64,000 nucleotides of DNA from Anadara kagoshimensis (lineage: Eukaryota > Mollusca > Bivalvia > Arcoida > Arcidae). Made by a program: the position numbers and the translations under genes. Below the pieces are notes generated by a model, which saw only the letters and a list, made by a program, of their open reading frames with translations, made no database searches and was not told the origin of the DNA. The stretch spans positions 18,198,386 to 18,262,385 of the forward strand of contig CM037867.1 in the NCBI GenBank assembly GCA_021292105.1, read 5' to 3'. Shown piece after piece: positions 11,146 to 19,390 of the stretch (positions are counted from its first letter, which is position 1; each line of letters starts with the position of its first letter).

Positions 11146-13945
11146 TTGTTGTTAGGAGAATCTGTTCGCAATAAAGTTAAAATGGTTTACTTAAACTGAA
11201 TTTGAGGTTAAATTGGTTTAATAAACACGTAGTTCATGTGGTAGATCATCGAACTCTAGTACTACGGGTCTTGTAGTTTTGACTTTTGACGGATGCGTGT
11301 AGTATGTTGTGACCTTTAGAAAGTTATTCCATCCCACATTTCTGCTGACTTACCTGATGACAGCATAATTGACCAGTTGCTGTCATGTTGAGCTAGCACC
11401 TAAAAGTTACTCTGATTGTGTGCTAGCATCGTTGAAAGCAGACATACGCAGATGCTCACCAATACTCATGGTCACATCATGATTGCCTAATGTGATCTGG
11501 CTGACGGTATAACCACATAACAATACAAAGATTGATGTCTTGCACCCATATAAGTCTAAGGCTTAATAAGGATGTCTATGAAATAGAAAAGCGAATGAAT
11601 TGAGCACTTTTGTGTTGTTATGCTTTAAACTTACCCACAACTTTTGCACATATCAAGACTTTTTGGAGCAACTGGTATCAGAGTTTTTCCAGAAATACCT
11701 GTAAATATAGCAAAAGGGGAGTCGGTATATTTATAAATAACAAAACTACCATGCAAGTTGTGTTTAATTCAAAATAAAAAAAAGTAAAAAAAAAAAAAAA
11801 AAAAAAATGAAAACTGACAAATTTAGTTTGCGTTTCTGCGGGATTGGGTCCTTGCAAGTAAGCACTTCCTGTTGAGCTAGAAATCCATCACATGTGTAAT
11901 CAAATTAATTTATATAATCAAAAAATGGCTATATATATATATATATAATGTAGTGTATTTTTAAATATAGAAACTAAATTCCAGAGATTGTAGCATGAAA
12001 AATGTGGTCAAACGCGTAAAGACAGAAGTAATGCCTCTGGTCATCACATGCGGGGAATGCAATCGTTAATTATCTACAGCAGGTAATAGCTTTAGCAATA
12101 ATCTCACTCCTTTTGGTCGCAGCTCAGGTTGTAGTGGTAACTTGTTATGCTTTGAAAAAATGTCTTCCTAAAGGATTTTGTGCTGCTCTGTTTGCGCAAA
12201 CAGGGCATTATCGTTTCTTAGCTCCTTCAACCTAAAATGCGAAATAGCGAAGATGTCATGCCAAAAAAAAAAAGAAAAAAAAGAAAAACGAAGTTTCGAA
12301 GGAGCAATATTACTCATGCGTTATCGTACTTTTGCCCCTTTTCCATCGTGTTACTGTTCGAAGGAGCGATACTGCAAATTTCGCCCAAAGAACAATGTAG
12401 TAAGGGGCAAATCTTCATTATTTCTTCTTCGCCACTTCGACCTTAACGTGAAAAAGCGAAGGAGCAAAAACTGGATGGCAAAAGACGAAGATACAATATC
12501 AAAAAAGCTAAGATAGTATCACTCCTTTGCATTTGTAACTTTGCTCCTCTGTCATCGTATTTTCTTTTTCGTTTCTTCGCGTTATCACAACACAACTTCG
12601 TTCTTTTGCCATTATGTTTTCGCTTAAGCAAAGGAGCTATAATGCAAATTGGGGCGTAACAGAACAGCACAGGATTTACATAATAGCAATATTAAAGCGC
12701 AATTGTAAAGATGGTTCAAAAGCGTTTACAGTTCATTACTGCTGTCCGCCCTGCGTACTCGCTTGACCTTAGGTGGGTATAGTGGTAAAACATTTTTTGA
12801 GTTCTATGCAAAAAGTAATATACAGTATGTACTTTCAACTAGAAAGGAATCCGTCTATATTAAAAAGAAACGCCCAACGTGGGGCTCGAACCCACGACCC
12901 CGAGATTAAGAGTCTCGTGCTCTACCGACTGAGCTAGCCGGGCTGTGTGAATACTTCAACGAGATCATGCTGGACATCGGGTAGTATGTAAACTTACCAA
13001 GATCTGGGTAAATATCGTTTTTGTGGAGATTGATCCAGTTTGTGTTGCTGTAAAACATTTGCATGATGTGGAAAAATTGGCCGATGTATTCCCGCGCTGT
13101 TTCATAAACTGGTGATGCAGATTTCAGTTCGTTCAAGATGTTGTCTCTAAGCTGAATCAGCTTTTGATTGGCTATAATAGCAAATTATTCTAGTATATGA
13201 AATTATAATTTAAATTTCGGATCAGTAAATACTTGCGCAGTTTTGAAATAAAAATATCTTGACAAAATTCAATAAATTTGCCATTGGAGTGTCTGGAACT
13301 TCAAAAGTCTCATATATTATACTCTTTCAAATACATAAAGACAGCAGATTGATGATCAATTGAATGACGTTTTACTCCACAGTCAAAGAATACTCCACTT
13401 ATATTGAGACGTCACCAGTAATAGGTGTAGTGGCAGAATGTTTTTTACTTTTGTCACAATGTGCTAAGTGCAATATGCAGGAATGGTTCTTAAGCGTGCC
13501 ACACCTACAACGACGCGAAGGTTTTGGTATAAGAACACTGTTAGTTTCATTTAAAAATGTCGGGTGCTTGGTGAAAGACCAGTGATATACTCAATTTTTA
13601 AGTCGGTCAGACGTGACCGGGATTCGAACAGCGATGTGTTTTCTTATTTGTAATCGGCTCAGTTGGACTATGTACCCTTTGATGAGTTAGAATGTTAGAT
13701 TTGCGGCCATTATTAAACAGATATTGTGTAATTGTTATACCTTCGTTTATTTGTTCCCCATTGAAATGCCATAGAGCCTCGTTTGGGTGATCTTGGTCTA
13801 CTTTGTTGTTGTATCTGATGATGTCATCAATGGCATCCTGGAATGGAACGTCTGATGTTGTAGCTTTATAAATAAATAAATAAATAAATATTTTTATTTG
13901 GCTTACACTCATTATTACTCGTTATATTCGTTGTCGCTTTATAAA

Positions 13946-13983
<38 letters not shown>

Positions 13984-14419
13984 AAGGCAAACATATATTT
14001 TAACCGCTCTCTATTTAAACACGTGTTACAAATGATACCAGTTTTAATTTTACAGCACTAGACGGCCGTCTCGAAATTCCTAATTAGTGGTTCTTGGACC
14101 AAAATTGTGAAACCAATGCAAAATGTTTATGTGATACTTTCTTGTCGTCTTAATTGTTCTGGCATGCATAAAGTAAACCATGGTAGAGTGAAATAAAGCC
14201 GCGCTTACGGATAACAGCGCTCCCATCGCCTAGGTCCGAATCCCATTCGGGGCAGATACTAGTGCGAGAATGTTTGTAAGTTCGCTTATCGGAGGCCCGT
14301 GGTTTTCTAGCACTCCATTTTCCTCCACCGTCCCTGAACTGAACGATTGATTTTTTTCAAACGAAAATTATAACAAACGAGTCGAATTCAAAAATAATTA
14401 AATAAGTACTGTTTAAACA

Positions 14420-14450
<31 letters not shown>

Positions 14451-15028
14451 ACTTTAAATTAGATAATAAATAAAATAACATTTTATTTTCAGTAGTTAAT
14501 ATTAATTTTGAATTATATTTCATGTGGATTTAAAAAATAAAAAATAAAAATTAAAAATTAACAAATATTGAATAAATAAATATAGTTTACTTCAATTTAT
14601 AATATTCAAATCTCAAAATTTTGTAAAACATAACTAGTATATTTATCAAGCCTCTCAAATTTGTACATGGCACATACAATATATACCAGTACCACTCAAC
14701 ATGATTAATAGGCCCATAGAGTGTAAGACAAATTAAATTAAATTAAAATAGATATTATATACTTACTGCTGTAATAAGCATCGTACAGTTTTCTCGTTGT
14801 CAAATCTGTTATCCCCGTCAGTGTGTCCGGGGCCACCCGCGCCTTCCCCGGGGCAGGGACAGTCTCGAGAAATGCAGCAACTGCTTGTAGAATCCCAGCT
14901 TCCGTGATGTCCGCATGCGTGTAATCGGTTGCTTTAGCAAGGGGTGAAAACTGGTTTGGTAAAAATGACTGGGAAATGTGAATTACTGAACAACATAGTA
15001 AAAATGAAAATAAATAATTAAAATTCAT
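6365..15028 (-). CDS. VWA7-like secreted von Willebrand factor A protein (9 exons, 3' end not found)
   Basis: Nine minus-strand exons join with matching phases and GT-AG sites into 1459 nt (486 codons plus 1 nt): 14767-15028, 13741-13863, 12998-13171, 11635-11698, 10922-11037, 10309-10500, 8122-8334, 7163-7291 and 6365-6550. The order is a signal peptide, a conserved N-terminal region (FYSNTNW followed by PDLG), a Gly/Ser-rich linker, then a vWA domain starting at FVVDTTTNMS and running through DCPEFSLTGL and IYLFTDAPPKD. That combination matches metazoan VWA7-type proteins, which are secreted and of unclear function; hemicentin-like proteins share the vWA part. The ligand is unknown. The MIDAS reads DTTTN, not DxSxS, so metal binding is uncertain. 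A run of five arginines follows the vWA domain. No further exon is visible down to position 1, so the C-terminus may be truncated or split into short exons. The family call is from recalled motifs; no search was run. Confidence 0.82.
6940..7155 (+). mobile_element. SINE copy, GCCTAGGTTC head
   Basis: A tRNA-like B box (TAGGTTCAAAACCCA) is followed downstream by CTCGATATAAGTGAA and a tail TTCTGACCAGGGTATGCAAC. The head matches repeats at 14195 and 31700; the tail matches those of several other SINE copies here. It sits in the intron between VWA exons 8 and 9 and ends close to the exon 8 donor. Confidence 0.6.
7163..7291 (-). CDS. VWA gene exon 8: middle of the vWA domain
   Basis: A 129-nt exon, phase 1 to phase 1, with acceptor TTATACAG and donor GTAAAA. 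It includes MTTWLNNIKASDAGNDCPEF, then SLTGLTE. The DCPE(F/L) motif preceding a small helix is characteristic of VWA7/hemicentin-type vWA domains. Confidence 0.82.
7560..7800 (+). repeat. Interspersed repeat family C copy
   Basis: Family landmarks in order: TATATTTGACGTCATTCAGT, GGCAGGTGTAGCTAGCTAGA, CACCCGGCATCACC, TTGGAAGGTCACATG, GACATTGGCCGGTAT. Intronic in the VWA gene, inserted antisense. Confidence 0.75.
8091..8112 (+). repeat. (AG)11 microsatellite at the exon 7 donor
   Basis: A simple dinucleotide tract. On the gene strand it is a CT tract starting about 10 nt after the exon 7/intron 7 junction. Confidence 0.95.
8122..8334 (-). CDS. VWA gene exon 7: start of the vWA domain (MIDAS)
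   Basis: A 213-nt exon, phase 1 to phase 1. It encodes SLVFVVDTTTNMSQEIQAIK, the first beta strand and MIDAS loop of a vWA fold, then ATNGTVNQPYNYILVTFNDP. The canonical MIDAS is DxSxS; DTTTN here has Thr for the first Ser and Asn for the second. The donor is GTGGGA, weak at positions 3-6, and an (AG)n tract starts only about 10 nt into the intron. Confidence 0.87.
9246..9318 (-). tRNA. tRNA-Lys (CTT), copy 2, intronic
   Basis: Identical over all 73 nt to the copy at 3464, with anticodon CTT. It lies in intron 6 of the VWA gene on the same strand. The 5' flank (9319-9375) resembles that of the other two copies (ACTTCAACGAGAT-like sequence), so the duplicated unit is larger than the tRNA. A T-run follows the 3' end. 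Confidence 0.96.
10170..10290 (+). repeat. Interspersed repeat family C fragment
   Basis: GGTCTCACTACCCCGTTGAA, GTTGACGTGTTTATCTTAAC, TTTTCAGTTTCAAAG and TTTTGGATTGGTATGTTT follow the family order. It ends just before exon 6. Confidence 0.65.
10309..10500 (-). CDS. VWA gene exon 6: Gly/Ser linker and helix
   Basis: A 192-nt exon, phase 1 to phase 1, with acceptor TTTTAG and donor GTACTA. It encodes KCSHGGSSDSSGNTSAALGG and then a helical stretch containing YHQYAAKQAINHTKHFL. The Ser/Gly-rich stretch followed by a helix leading into the vWA domain fits the family layout. Confidence 0.8.
10922..11037 (-). CDS. VWA gene exon 5
   Basis: A 116-nt exon with acceptor TCCTTACAG and donor GTAAGT, entered in phase 2 and left in phase 1. 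It begins PKGPGISSSLPCTSAHI and contains STEYLTSGYRSGQ. It is a low-complexity linker with one cysteine. Confidence 0.77.
11091..11147 (+). repeat. (ATTT)n microsatellite
   Basis: A tetranucleotide tract of about 57 bp in VWA intron 4, one of several (ATTT)/(AAAT) tracts in the window. Such tracts often mark old retroelement tails, but no element body was recognised here. Confidence 0.9.
11330..11475. repeat. Diverged SINE-like fragment, family 2-related
   Basis: A GAGCTAGCACCTAAAAGTTA block and GATTGTGTGCTAGCATCG resemble the central part of family 2 copies (GTGTGCTAGTAC at 41830, GGTGCTAGCTCAAG at 34619). Boundaries are not clear. Confidence 0.35.
11635..11698 (-). CDS. VWA gene exon 4 (64 nt)
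   Basis: A short exon with acceptor ATTTACAG and donor GTAAGT, phase 1 in and phase 2 out. It encodes ISGKTLIPVAPKSLDMCKSC, including a CKSC pair. The phase-2 exit matches the phase-2 acceptor of exon 5, which supports both calls. Confidence 0.78.
12180..12670. mobile_element. 491-bp MITE with TIRs and 8-bp target-site duplication (hAT-like)
   Basis: The left terminus GTGCTGCTCTGTTTGCGC and the right terminus (reverse complement GTGCTGTTCTGTTACGCC) are inverted repeats. Inner sequence also mirrors (GCATTATCG..TAGCTCCTT against GCATTATAGCTCCTTTG). The flanks are AGGATTTT (12172-12179) and AGGATTTA (12671-12678), matching 7 of 8, as expected for an 8-bp duplication. There is no transposase, so it would be mobilised in trans. 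The interior has several GCTCCTT/AAGGAGC words in both orientations. It lies in VWA intron 3. Confidence 0.82.
12871..12943 (-). tRNA. tRNA-Lys (CTT), copy 3, intronic
   Basis: Identical over 73 nt to the other two, with anticodon CTT. It lies in intron 3 of the VWA gene, same strand. Its conserved 5' flank (12944-12981) stops about 12 nt before the exon 3 donor. A T5 terminator follows the 3' end (GTTTCTTTTTAAT). Confidence 0.96.
12998..13171 (-). CDS. VWA gene exon 3: NW/PDLG motif region
   Basis: A 174-nt exon, phase 1 to phase 1, with acceptor TATTATAG and donor GTAAGT. It encodes an amphipathic helix (NQKLIQLRDNILNELKSA) and then FFHIMQMFYSNTNWINL and IYPDLG. The FYS.TNW...PDLG pattern is the most recognisable VWA7-family signature in the gene. 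The intron that follows holds a tRNA-Lys gene whose conserved flank ends about 12 nt from this donor. Confidence 0.87.
13364..13670 (-). mobile_element. SINE family 1 copy (minus, diverged)
   Basis: On the plus strand the tail comes first (TATTGAGACGTCACCAGTAA), then TTCTTAAGCGTGCCA and GGGTGCTTGGTGAAAGACCA, then a tRNA-like head with an inverted B box (GGGATTCGAACAGCG). The same order occurs at 41495-41817. Intronic, same strand as the VWA gene. Confidence 0.75.
13741..13863 (-). CDS. VWA gene exon 2
   Basis: A 123-nt exon, phase 1 to phase 1, encoding TSDVPFQDAIDDIIRYNN and ending GEQINE. The acceptor lies just after an (AAAT)n tract that serves as its T-rich upstream run on the minus strand (TTTATAAAG|CT). 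The donor is GTATAA. The segment continues the helical N-terminal region of exon 1. Confidence 0.8.
13868..13892 (+). repeat. (AAAT)n next to the exon 2 acceptor
   Basis: A tetranucleotide tract starting about 5 nt upstream of exon 2 in gene sense. As (TTTA)n it takes the place of the polypyrimidine tract, so its length could affect splicing. Confidence 0.85.
13940..13982 (+). repeat. (AAAT)n microsatellite
   Basis: A second (AAAT)n tract, about 50 bp from the previous one in VWA intron 1. Another lies at 14418-14448. Confidence 0.9.
14045..14125 (+). repeat. Interspersed repeat family D fragment
   Basis: CACTAGACGGCCGTCTCGAA followed by CTTGGACCAAAATTGTGAAA matches the copy at 4945. Confidence 0.7.
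14195..14345 (+). mobile_element. SINE head copy, GCCTAGGTCC type
   Basis: A tRNA-like region with CGCTTACGGATAACAGCGC and a B box in GCCTAGGTCCGAATCCCATT, then a body including CACTCCATTTTCCTCCACC. Head relatives are at 6940 and 31700. Intronic in the VWA gene. Confidence 0.6.
14767..15028 (-). CDS. VWA gene exon 1: start codon, signal peptide, N-terminal domain
   Basis: The ATG at 15026-15028 has A at -3. It opens a hydrophobic leader of about 20 residues (MNFNYLFSFLLCCSV...), a clear signal peptide. Downstream residues HADITEAGILQAVAAFLE match the start of the VWA7-like N-terminal region. The exon ends in phase 1 at a GTAAGT donor (14761-14766). The 87 complete codons contain no stop. Confidence 0.85.
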
Positions 15029-15354
15029 ATTGAAAACGTCTTTATGTCTAAATTAGAAGGTATAAACTATTAAAGACCGTTTAAAAACGAAGTAACTTTT
15101 TATAAGAAGTGTTCTTAATAAAACCAAATTTTTTGAAGTTTTTATAGAACGAATTAATAAAATTTTGATTTAAGTGGTTTCATGCCGTTTGTGATAAGTG
15201 CATATGTAGCTTAAAACAAGATTAAGCCATTAAGGCGTGCGTTTGTATAGGTTATTGGTAACACGACACCTGCAAGGAACATTGTTCTGTTGCTACGGTT
15301 TAAAAGAGCGTAAAGGTAATGTCATGTGAAATAGCTAACGACGCAATTAACATT
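15029..15354. other. Presumed upstream region of the VWA gene
   Basis: About 325 bp between the VWA start codon and the retrotransposon relic, AT-rich. I see no convincing TATA or initiator element. An untranslated first exon further upstream cannot be excluded. Confidence 0.35.
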
Positions 15355-15611
15355 GGGTAACGAAAACCAATCAGGTTTTAGAAAGGGCTATTGTACTATT
15401 GATAATATCTTTGTATTACACCATCTTTTTGAAATATTACGTTTGTCAGGAAAAAATTATTTTGTGTTTTGATAGATTTTGAAAAGGCTTTTGACAATGT
15501 GTGGCGCCCAGCATTATGGTCTAAATTAATTAGAAATAATATTGATGGAAAATGTTTAAGAGTTATACACAATCTTTATCAAGGGATCAAGTCAAGAATA
15601 GACTTAAATAA

Positions 15612-16382
15612 TTGAAGTTCTCAATTTTTGATTGTAATATCGGTGTCCGTCAAGGAGATAGCCTTTCTCCACTTTTATTTTCCCTATATTTAAATGATCT
15701 CGAATTATTTTTGTCCGAAAAAGAAGTGAAAGGTTTAAGTACTGTATCGCAAGAGTTTGAAAAAAGTGCTCTAAACTATGTTAAATTACTTTGTTTGTTA
15801 TATGCAGATGATACTGTTTTGCTACCAGAATCGCAAAAAGATCTACAACTCACGATAGATACCTCCTCACAATACTGTTACAACTGGAAACTAAATGTTA
15901 ACATCAGTAAAACAAAACTACTTGTATTTTCTAAAGGTAGAATTTCAAATAAACTCAATTTATTTTTTAGAGGTATCAAACTAGATGTAGTTAATGAATT
16001 CCCTTATCTTGGTCTAATTTTATCACGTTATGGTACTTTTAATAAAGCAAAGACAGATCTTGTTCAAAGAGCACAAAAGGCTATGTTTGGTGTACTTAAA
16101 AAAATTAGAATACATAATCTATCCATTGATTGTCAACTAGATCTTTTTGATAAAATTGTTAAACCAACACTATTATATGGTTGTGAGTTATGGGGTTTTA
16201 GCAAGTTAGACATTATTGAACAATTGCATCTTAAATTTTGTAAACATGTGATATGTGTTAACAAATATACACCGAATAATATGGTATATGGTGAACTTGG
16301 AAGAACACCACTCTCTATTGATGTTAAAACTAGAGTTATCACTTTTGGGCTAAAATTGTATAGGCACACAACAGTAAACTAA
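15612..16382 (+). pseudogene. Reverse transcriptase open segment of the retrotransposon
   Basis: The longest open frame of the relic, about 256 codons. It covers RT motif B (QGDSLSPLLF), motif C (YADD at about residue 65) and the thumb/connection region up to GLKLYRHT, where a frameshift ends it. The reported start is a TTG inside the domain, not a true initiator; the conserved upstream RT blocks are in another frame. No ancestral protein is reconstructed here. Confidence 0.88.
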
Positions 16383-16924
16383 CAAACAATATTTATAATT
16401 TAATTTACTATCAATCTGTTTATAATAACTGTAATTTCCCTTGGTTAAACTATGTTAAGAGTATTTTAGAAGAATGTGGATTAAATCAGATTTGGCTTAC
16501 ACATAATTTTTACAGTGTAAATTGGTTAAAATGTCATGTTAAACAAATTTTATATGATCAATTTTTACAAAAATGGTACAGTGATTTACAGAACTCCCCA
16601 CTATGTATTAATTATAGATTATACAAGAGTACTTTAGATTTAGAGCCATATTTGTTAAATTTAACATGTAAAAATGCAAAACTGTTTTGTAGATATAGAT
16701 TGAATAATGTAAAAATTCCTATTAATTTTGGTAGATACACAAATGTTCCTAGAAATGAAAGAATATGTTATTTATGTGATTCAAAGAAAATAGGAGATGA
16801 GTTTCATTATATATTTAACTGCACTGCATTTGTTTCTGAAAGACGAATATACATTCCAAAAGATCTCAGAGTTTCGAACATTTCTCCATGCAAAAACTTT
16901 TTAATCATAGAGATACTTTGATAC
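16376..16924 (+). pseudogene. C-terminal zinc-binding region of the retrotransposon ORF2
   Basis: After a frameshift near 16375 the frame stays open to about 16921. It contains a helical region and then CYLC followed by DEFHYIFNC, a CxxC...HxxxxC pattern typical of the zinc-binding region after RT in many non-LTR ORF2 proteins. Confidence 0.8.
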
Positions 16925-17159
16925 TATCAAGACTTTGTAAATTTATATCTGTAATTGTAAACAGGGTCAATCCTCCAGGTATGTAAACTGTCCACTACTA
17001 CATTATACTATATAATGTTATTTATTTATTATTTGTATATATATACATTGTCTCTATACATTGTAAATATGTTTATGAGATTAATAAAGAATTTGAATTT
17101 GAATTTGCATAAATACCACATACGGTACGCGTTCAGATGCACACGTGGCTATACATACG

Positions 17160-17164
<5 letters not shown>

Positions 17165-17205
<41 letters not shown>

Positions 17206-17243
17206 GACAAATTTATCATCAAAATCACATGCAAAAACACCAC

Positions 17244-17300
<57 letters not shown>

Positions 17301-17379
17301 TGACTGTATGCGATTTTCAGCAAAATAGCATGTAGTAAACACCAAATTCACCAGAGAGAGAGAGAGAGAGGGGGGGGGG
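17165..17379 (+). repeat. Three (GA)n tracts and a G9 run
   Basis: (GA)n at 17165-17202, 17249-17298 and 17353-17370, the last followed directly by G9 (17371-17379). The first two are each preceded by ATACAGAGAG, which suggests local duplication. They lie within 300 bp of the retrotransposon 3' end. Confidence 0.95.
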
Positions 17380-18340
17380 TTAAGTTTGATTCAAAAGAAG
17401 TTAGTATATACCGAAAAATAGTGGAACAAGTTTTGTGTTAGAAATCACATTTTTTGATAAATAACAATTTTTTCCAAGTTGCTGAAAATTATTAGAGTTT
17501 TTTACTATTAGATAACATTTAACTATATAAAAATATTGATCGAAAAATATAAAACTGAATAAATAATAATCGAATCTACATGCAAATACAATGTGCGACA
17601 AAGCGTTTAAAAGCGATTGTAGGAATTTCTGGGTGTATTTTTAAGTATGTTTGCAACACAACTGTAACAAAGTAGTTTTCCGAAATTACCAAAATTTTAA
17701 GCGTGTACTGCAACTTCTGGATTGTTTTAGCTCTCAGAGTAATAAACATGTAGTGACTTTTCACATGTGACACCGCATAAGTAATAACAAGAGACAAAAA
17801 AGCGACCCGCTTTTCCCGTTAGTGAAAGAACTTCATGAGTACTTGATCAAAAGCGGGAATACATACCTAACAGTTGCGGTATACTTCTTGTAAAGATTAA
17901 TCACTCTTTCTCTATCTCTGTGCATGTTAACCGAAAATATACATTTTTTCTCATTAACCCTATTTTTCTCTCTATATATATATATTCTTCATTTTCCATT
18001 CTTTGTGCAAGATTCGCCATTTTAGCGATTGTTAAATTACATTTTGTTTCAATCATACTTTGCTGATTTAGCTTAATGCGTTAATAGAGGCACAAACTAT
18101 AACAAACTATATAAACTGATTATAGCGTCATGGAATATTTCACTTTTATCTAACATTAGACTAGTTTTACTGTCTGATTTGGCGAATCGAACACGCATGA
18201 TACAGCAACATCGGGGGTAAAGTACACGTGCACTTTCTTATTATGACGTCATTTGGGAATCTCCGATTTGTCAAATGTAAATAATGACGTGTTGTTTTTT
18301 ATTAGTTTGAATTACCTAGTTAGAAATGTTAGATAAAAAT

Positions 18341-18499
18341 ATTATATACACAGTGTGTATGTACAACCCTTCGTATCAGGTCTCGTCCTTATTTTAGTAG
18401 CCGTATCACTACTAGTCGCTCAAGCGTGACTCGTAGCGATACGCCTACTAAAAATGACTCGACCTGATACGGAGGGTTGTACATACATGTGTATATAAT
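18341..18499. repeat. 159-bp long near-perfect palindrome
   Basis: The left arm starts ATTATATACACA and runs through TATGTACAACCCTTCGTATC and TTTTAGTAGCCGTATC. The reverse complement of the right arm reads ATTATATACACA, TATGTACAACCCTCCGTATC and TTTTAGTAGGCGTATC. The stem is about 70-75 bp with a few mismatches, and the apex around 18416-18428 is short. There is no coding content. It may be a fold-back MITE or the source of a hairpin RNA. Confidence 0.88.
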
Positions 18500-18557
18500 A
18501 TGTATATACAGTACCGACCAGTCACAACATAACATTAAGTTAACTTGAAGCAGTCAG

Positions 18558-18602
18558 AATCTCTGGTCAGGATCTCTGTTCCAGGACAATTGACCAGAGA
18601 TT
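18558..18602. repeat. Short hairpin (12-bp perfect stem)
   Basis: AATCTCTGGTCA (18558-18569) and TGACCAGAGATT (18591-18602) pair perfectly across a 21-nt loop. Related words (AATCTCTGCCTGACCAGTCA near 18676) lie close by. Confidence 0.7.
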
Positions 18603-18689
18603 TGAACAGCTATACGTTAACTTAAACATGTTCTACAACTGCTTTCTAGGACGAAATCAGTTTTCTAATCTCTGCCTGACCAGTCATAC

Positions 18690-18960
18690 ATGTACCCTGA
18701 CGTCGCAAGACGATGCAGAAATTTTGCCCTGTGCGTTGCGCTGATGACATTATACAGCAGGGTTCCGTGACATGGGTACTAGTTCAGTTTAAGTTCCCAT
18801 CCGAAAGAATCACGACTTCAATTTCTAAATGCCGATGCTTGGCGAAGTAACAGTCACTACCCACCTTAAAATCTTGAGTCGGAACAGTCGGGGTTCGAAC
18901 CCACAACCTCCAACTTACGGAGCGAGCACTCTACCAACTGATCATGAGCTACTGTAGTGG
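18690..18960 (-). mobile_element. SINE family 1 copy (minus)
   Basis: On the minus strand a tRNA-like head carries the A box TCAGTTGGTAGAGTGC and the B box GTGGGTTCGAACCCCGAC. The body follows (GTAGTGACTGTTACTTCGCC, TTCTTTCGGATGGGAAC, ACCCTGCTGTATAATG, GCGCAACGCACAGGGCAAAA). The extra ATGA in the head (CTCATGATCAGTTGG) is a small insertion relative to the copy at 56221. Confidence 0.88.
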
Positions 18961-19274
18961 TCTTTTTTAGACAAGAGCATTGACAGTTAGTCTATAATCC
19001 ACAAGAAAGATAAGGTGCATGTCATGTGGCAAGATTTAAAAATGCAGAAAACGAAGACCAAAGGCAGACAACTCTTTTTATTTTAATGACAAAATACAGC
19101 TATAGAACGCAAAAATGTGGGAATTAATTTATTATTATTCTACTTACAAATTAACGTTTCCGTTAAAGGACGACCCTATCAATTAATCCCCGTCTCTGTC
19201 GCATGTACATGCCAATTTCTATTTTTACCATGAATGTCAATAAGTCAATTAGCGCAGCCAAAGATAAAATCATA

Positions 19275-19390
19275 CCGGTCTATGTATGAATCACCACCCA
19301 AAAAGTAAAAACAATTGAGTTAAACAGACGAACTTCCACCAAGGAAGTGAAATGTCGAACCCCTATACATGTATGTAGTCACTAAGCTGT
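19275..19390 (-). repeat. Interspersed repeat family C copy (minus)
   Basis: Inverted landmarks: CGAACTTCCACCAAGGAAGT and a diverged CACCCGG block. Short and degraded. Confidence 0.5.

Larger units (their letters stand above)
15355..17107 (+). mobile_element. 5'-truncated, frameshifted non-LTR retrotransposon
   Basis: Reverse-transcriptase blocks occur in order: NQSGFRKGY (15366-), IDFEKAFDNVW (15470-), GVRQGDSLSPLLFSLYLND (15642-), LLYADDTVLL with the catalytic YADD (15794-), LNVNISKTKLLVF and LLYGCELWGF. A C-terminal Cys/His region follows (ICYLCDSKKIGDEFHYIFNC, 16770-). The frame breaks at about 15465, 15614 and 16375, so the copy is dead. Endonuclease and upstream parts are missing, as is common for 5' truncation. 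The 3' end is AATAAAGAATTTG with short AATTTG repeats at 17088-17107. The clade was not assigned. Confidence 0.92.

Noticed and set aside
17015..17351. Arg/Glu and Ser/Leu repeat proteins across the GA tracts
   Set aside because: They are translations of (GA)n on both strands; the same happens at 46238-46498 and 57085-57315.
18896..18945. Additional tRNA genes (also at 34744, 41290, 56225, 61989)
   Set aside because: They have A and B boxes but do not close a cloverleaf with a paired acceptor stem, and they continue into SINE bodies.
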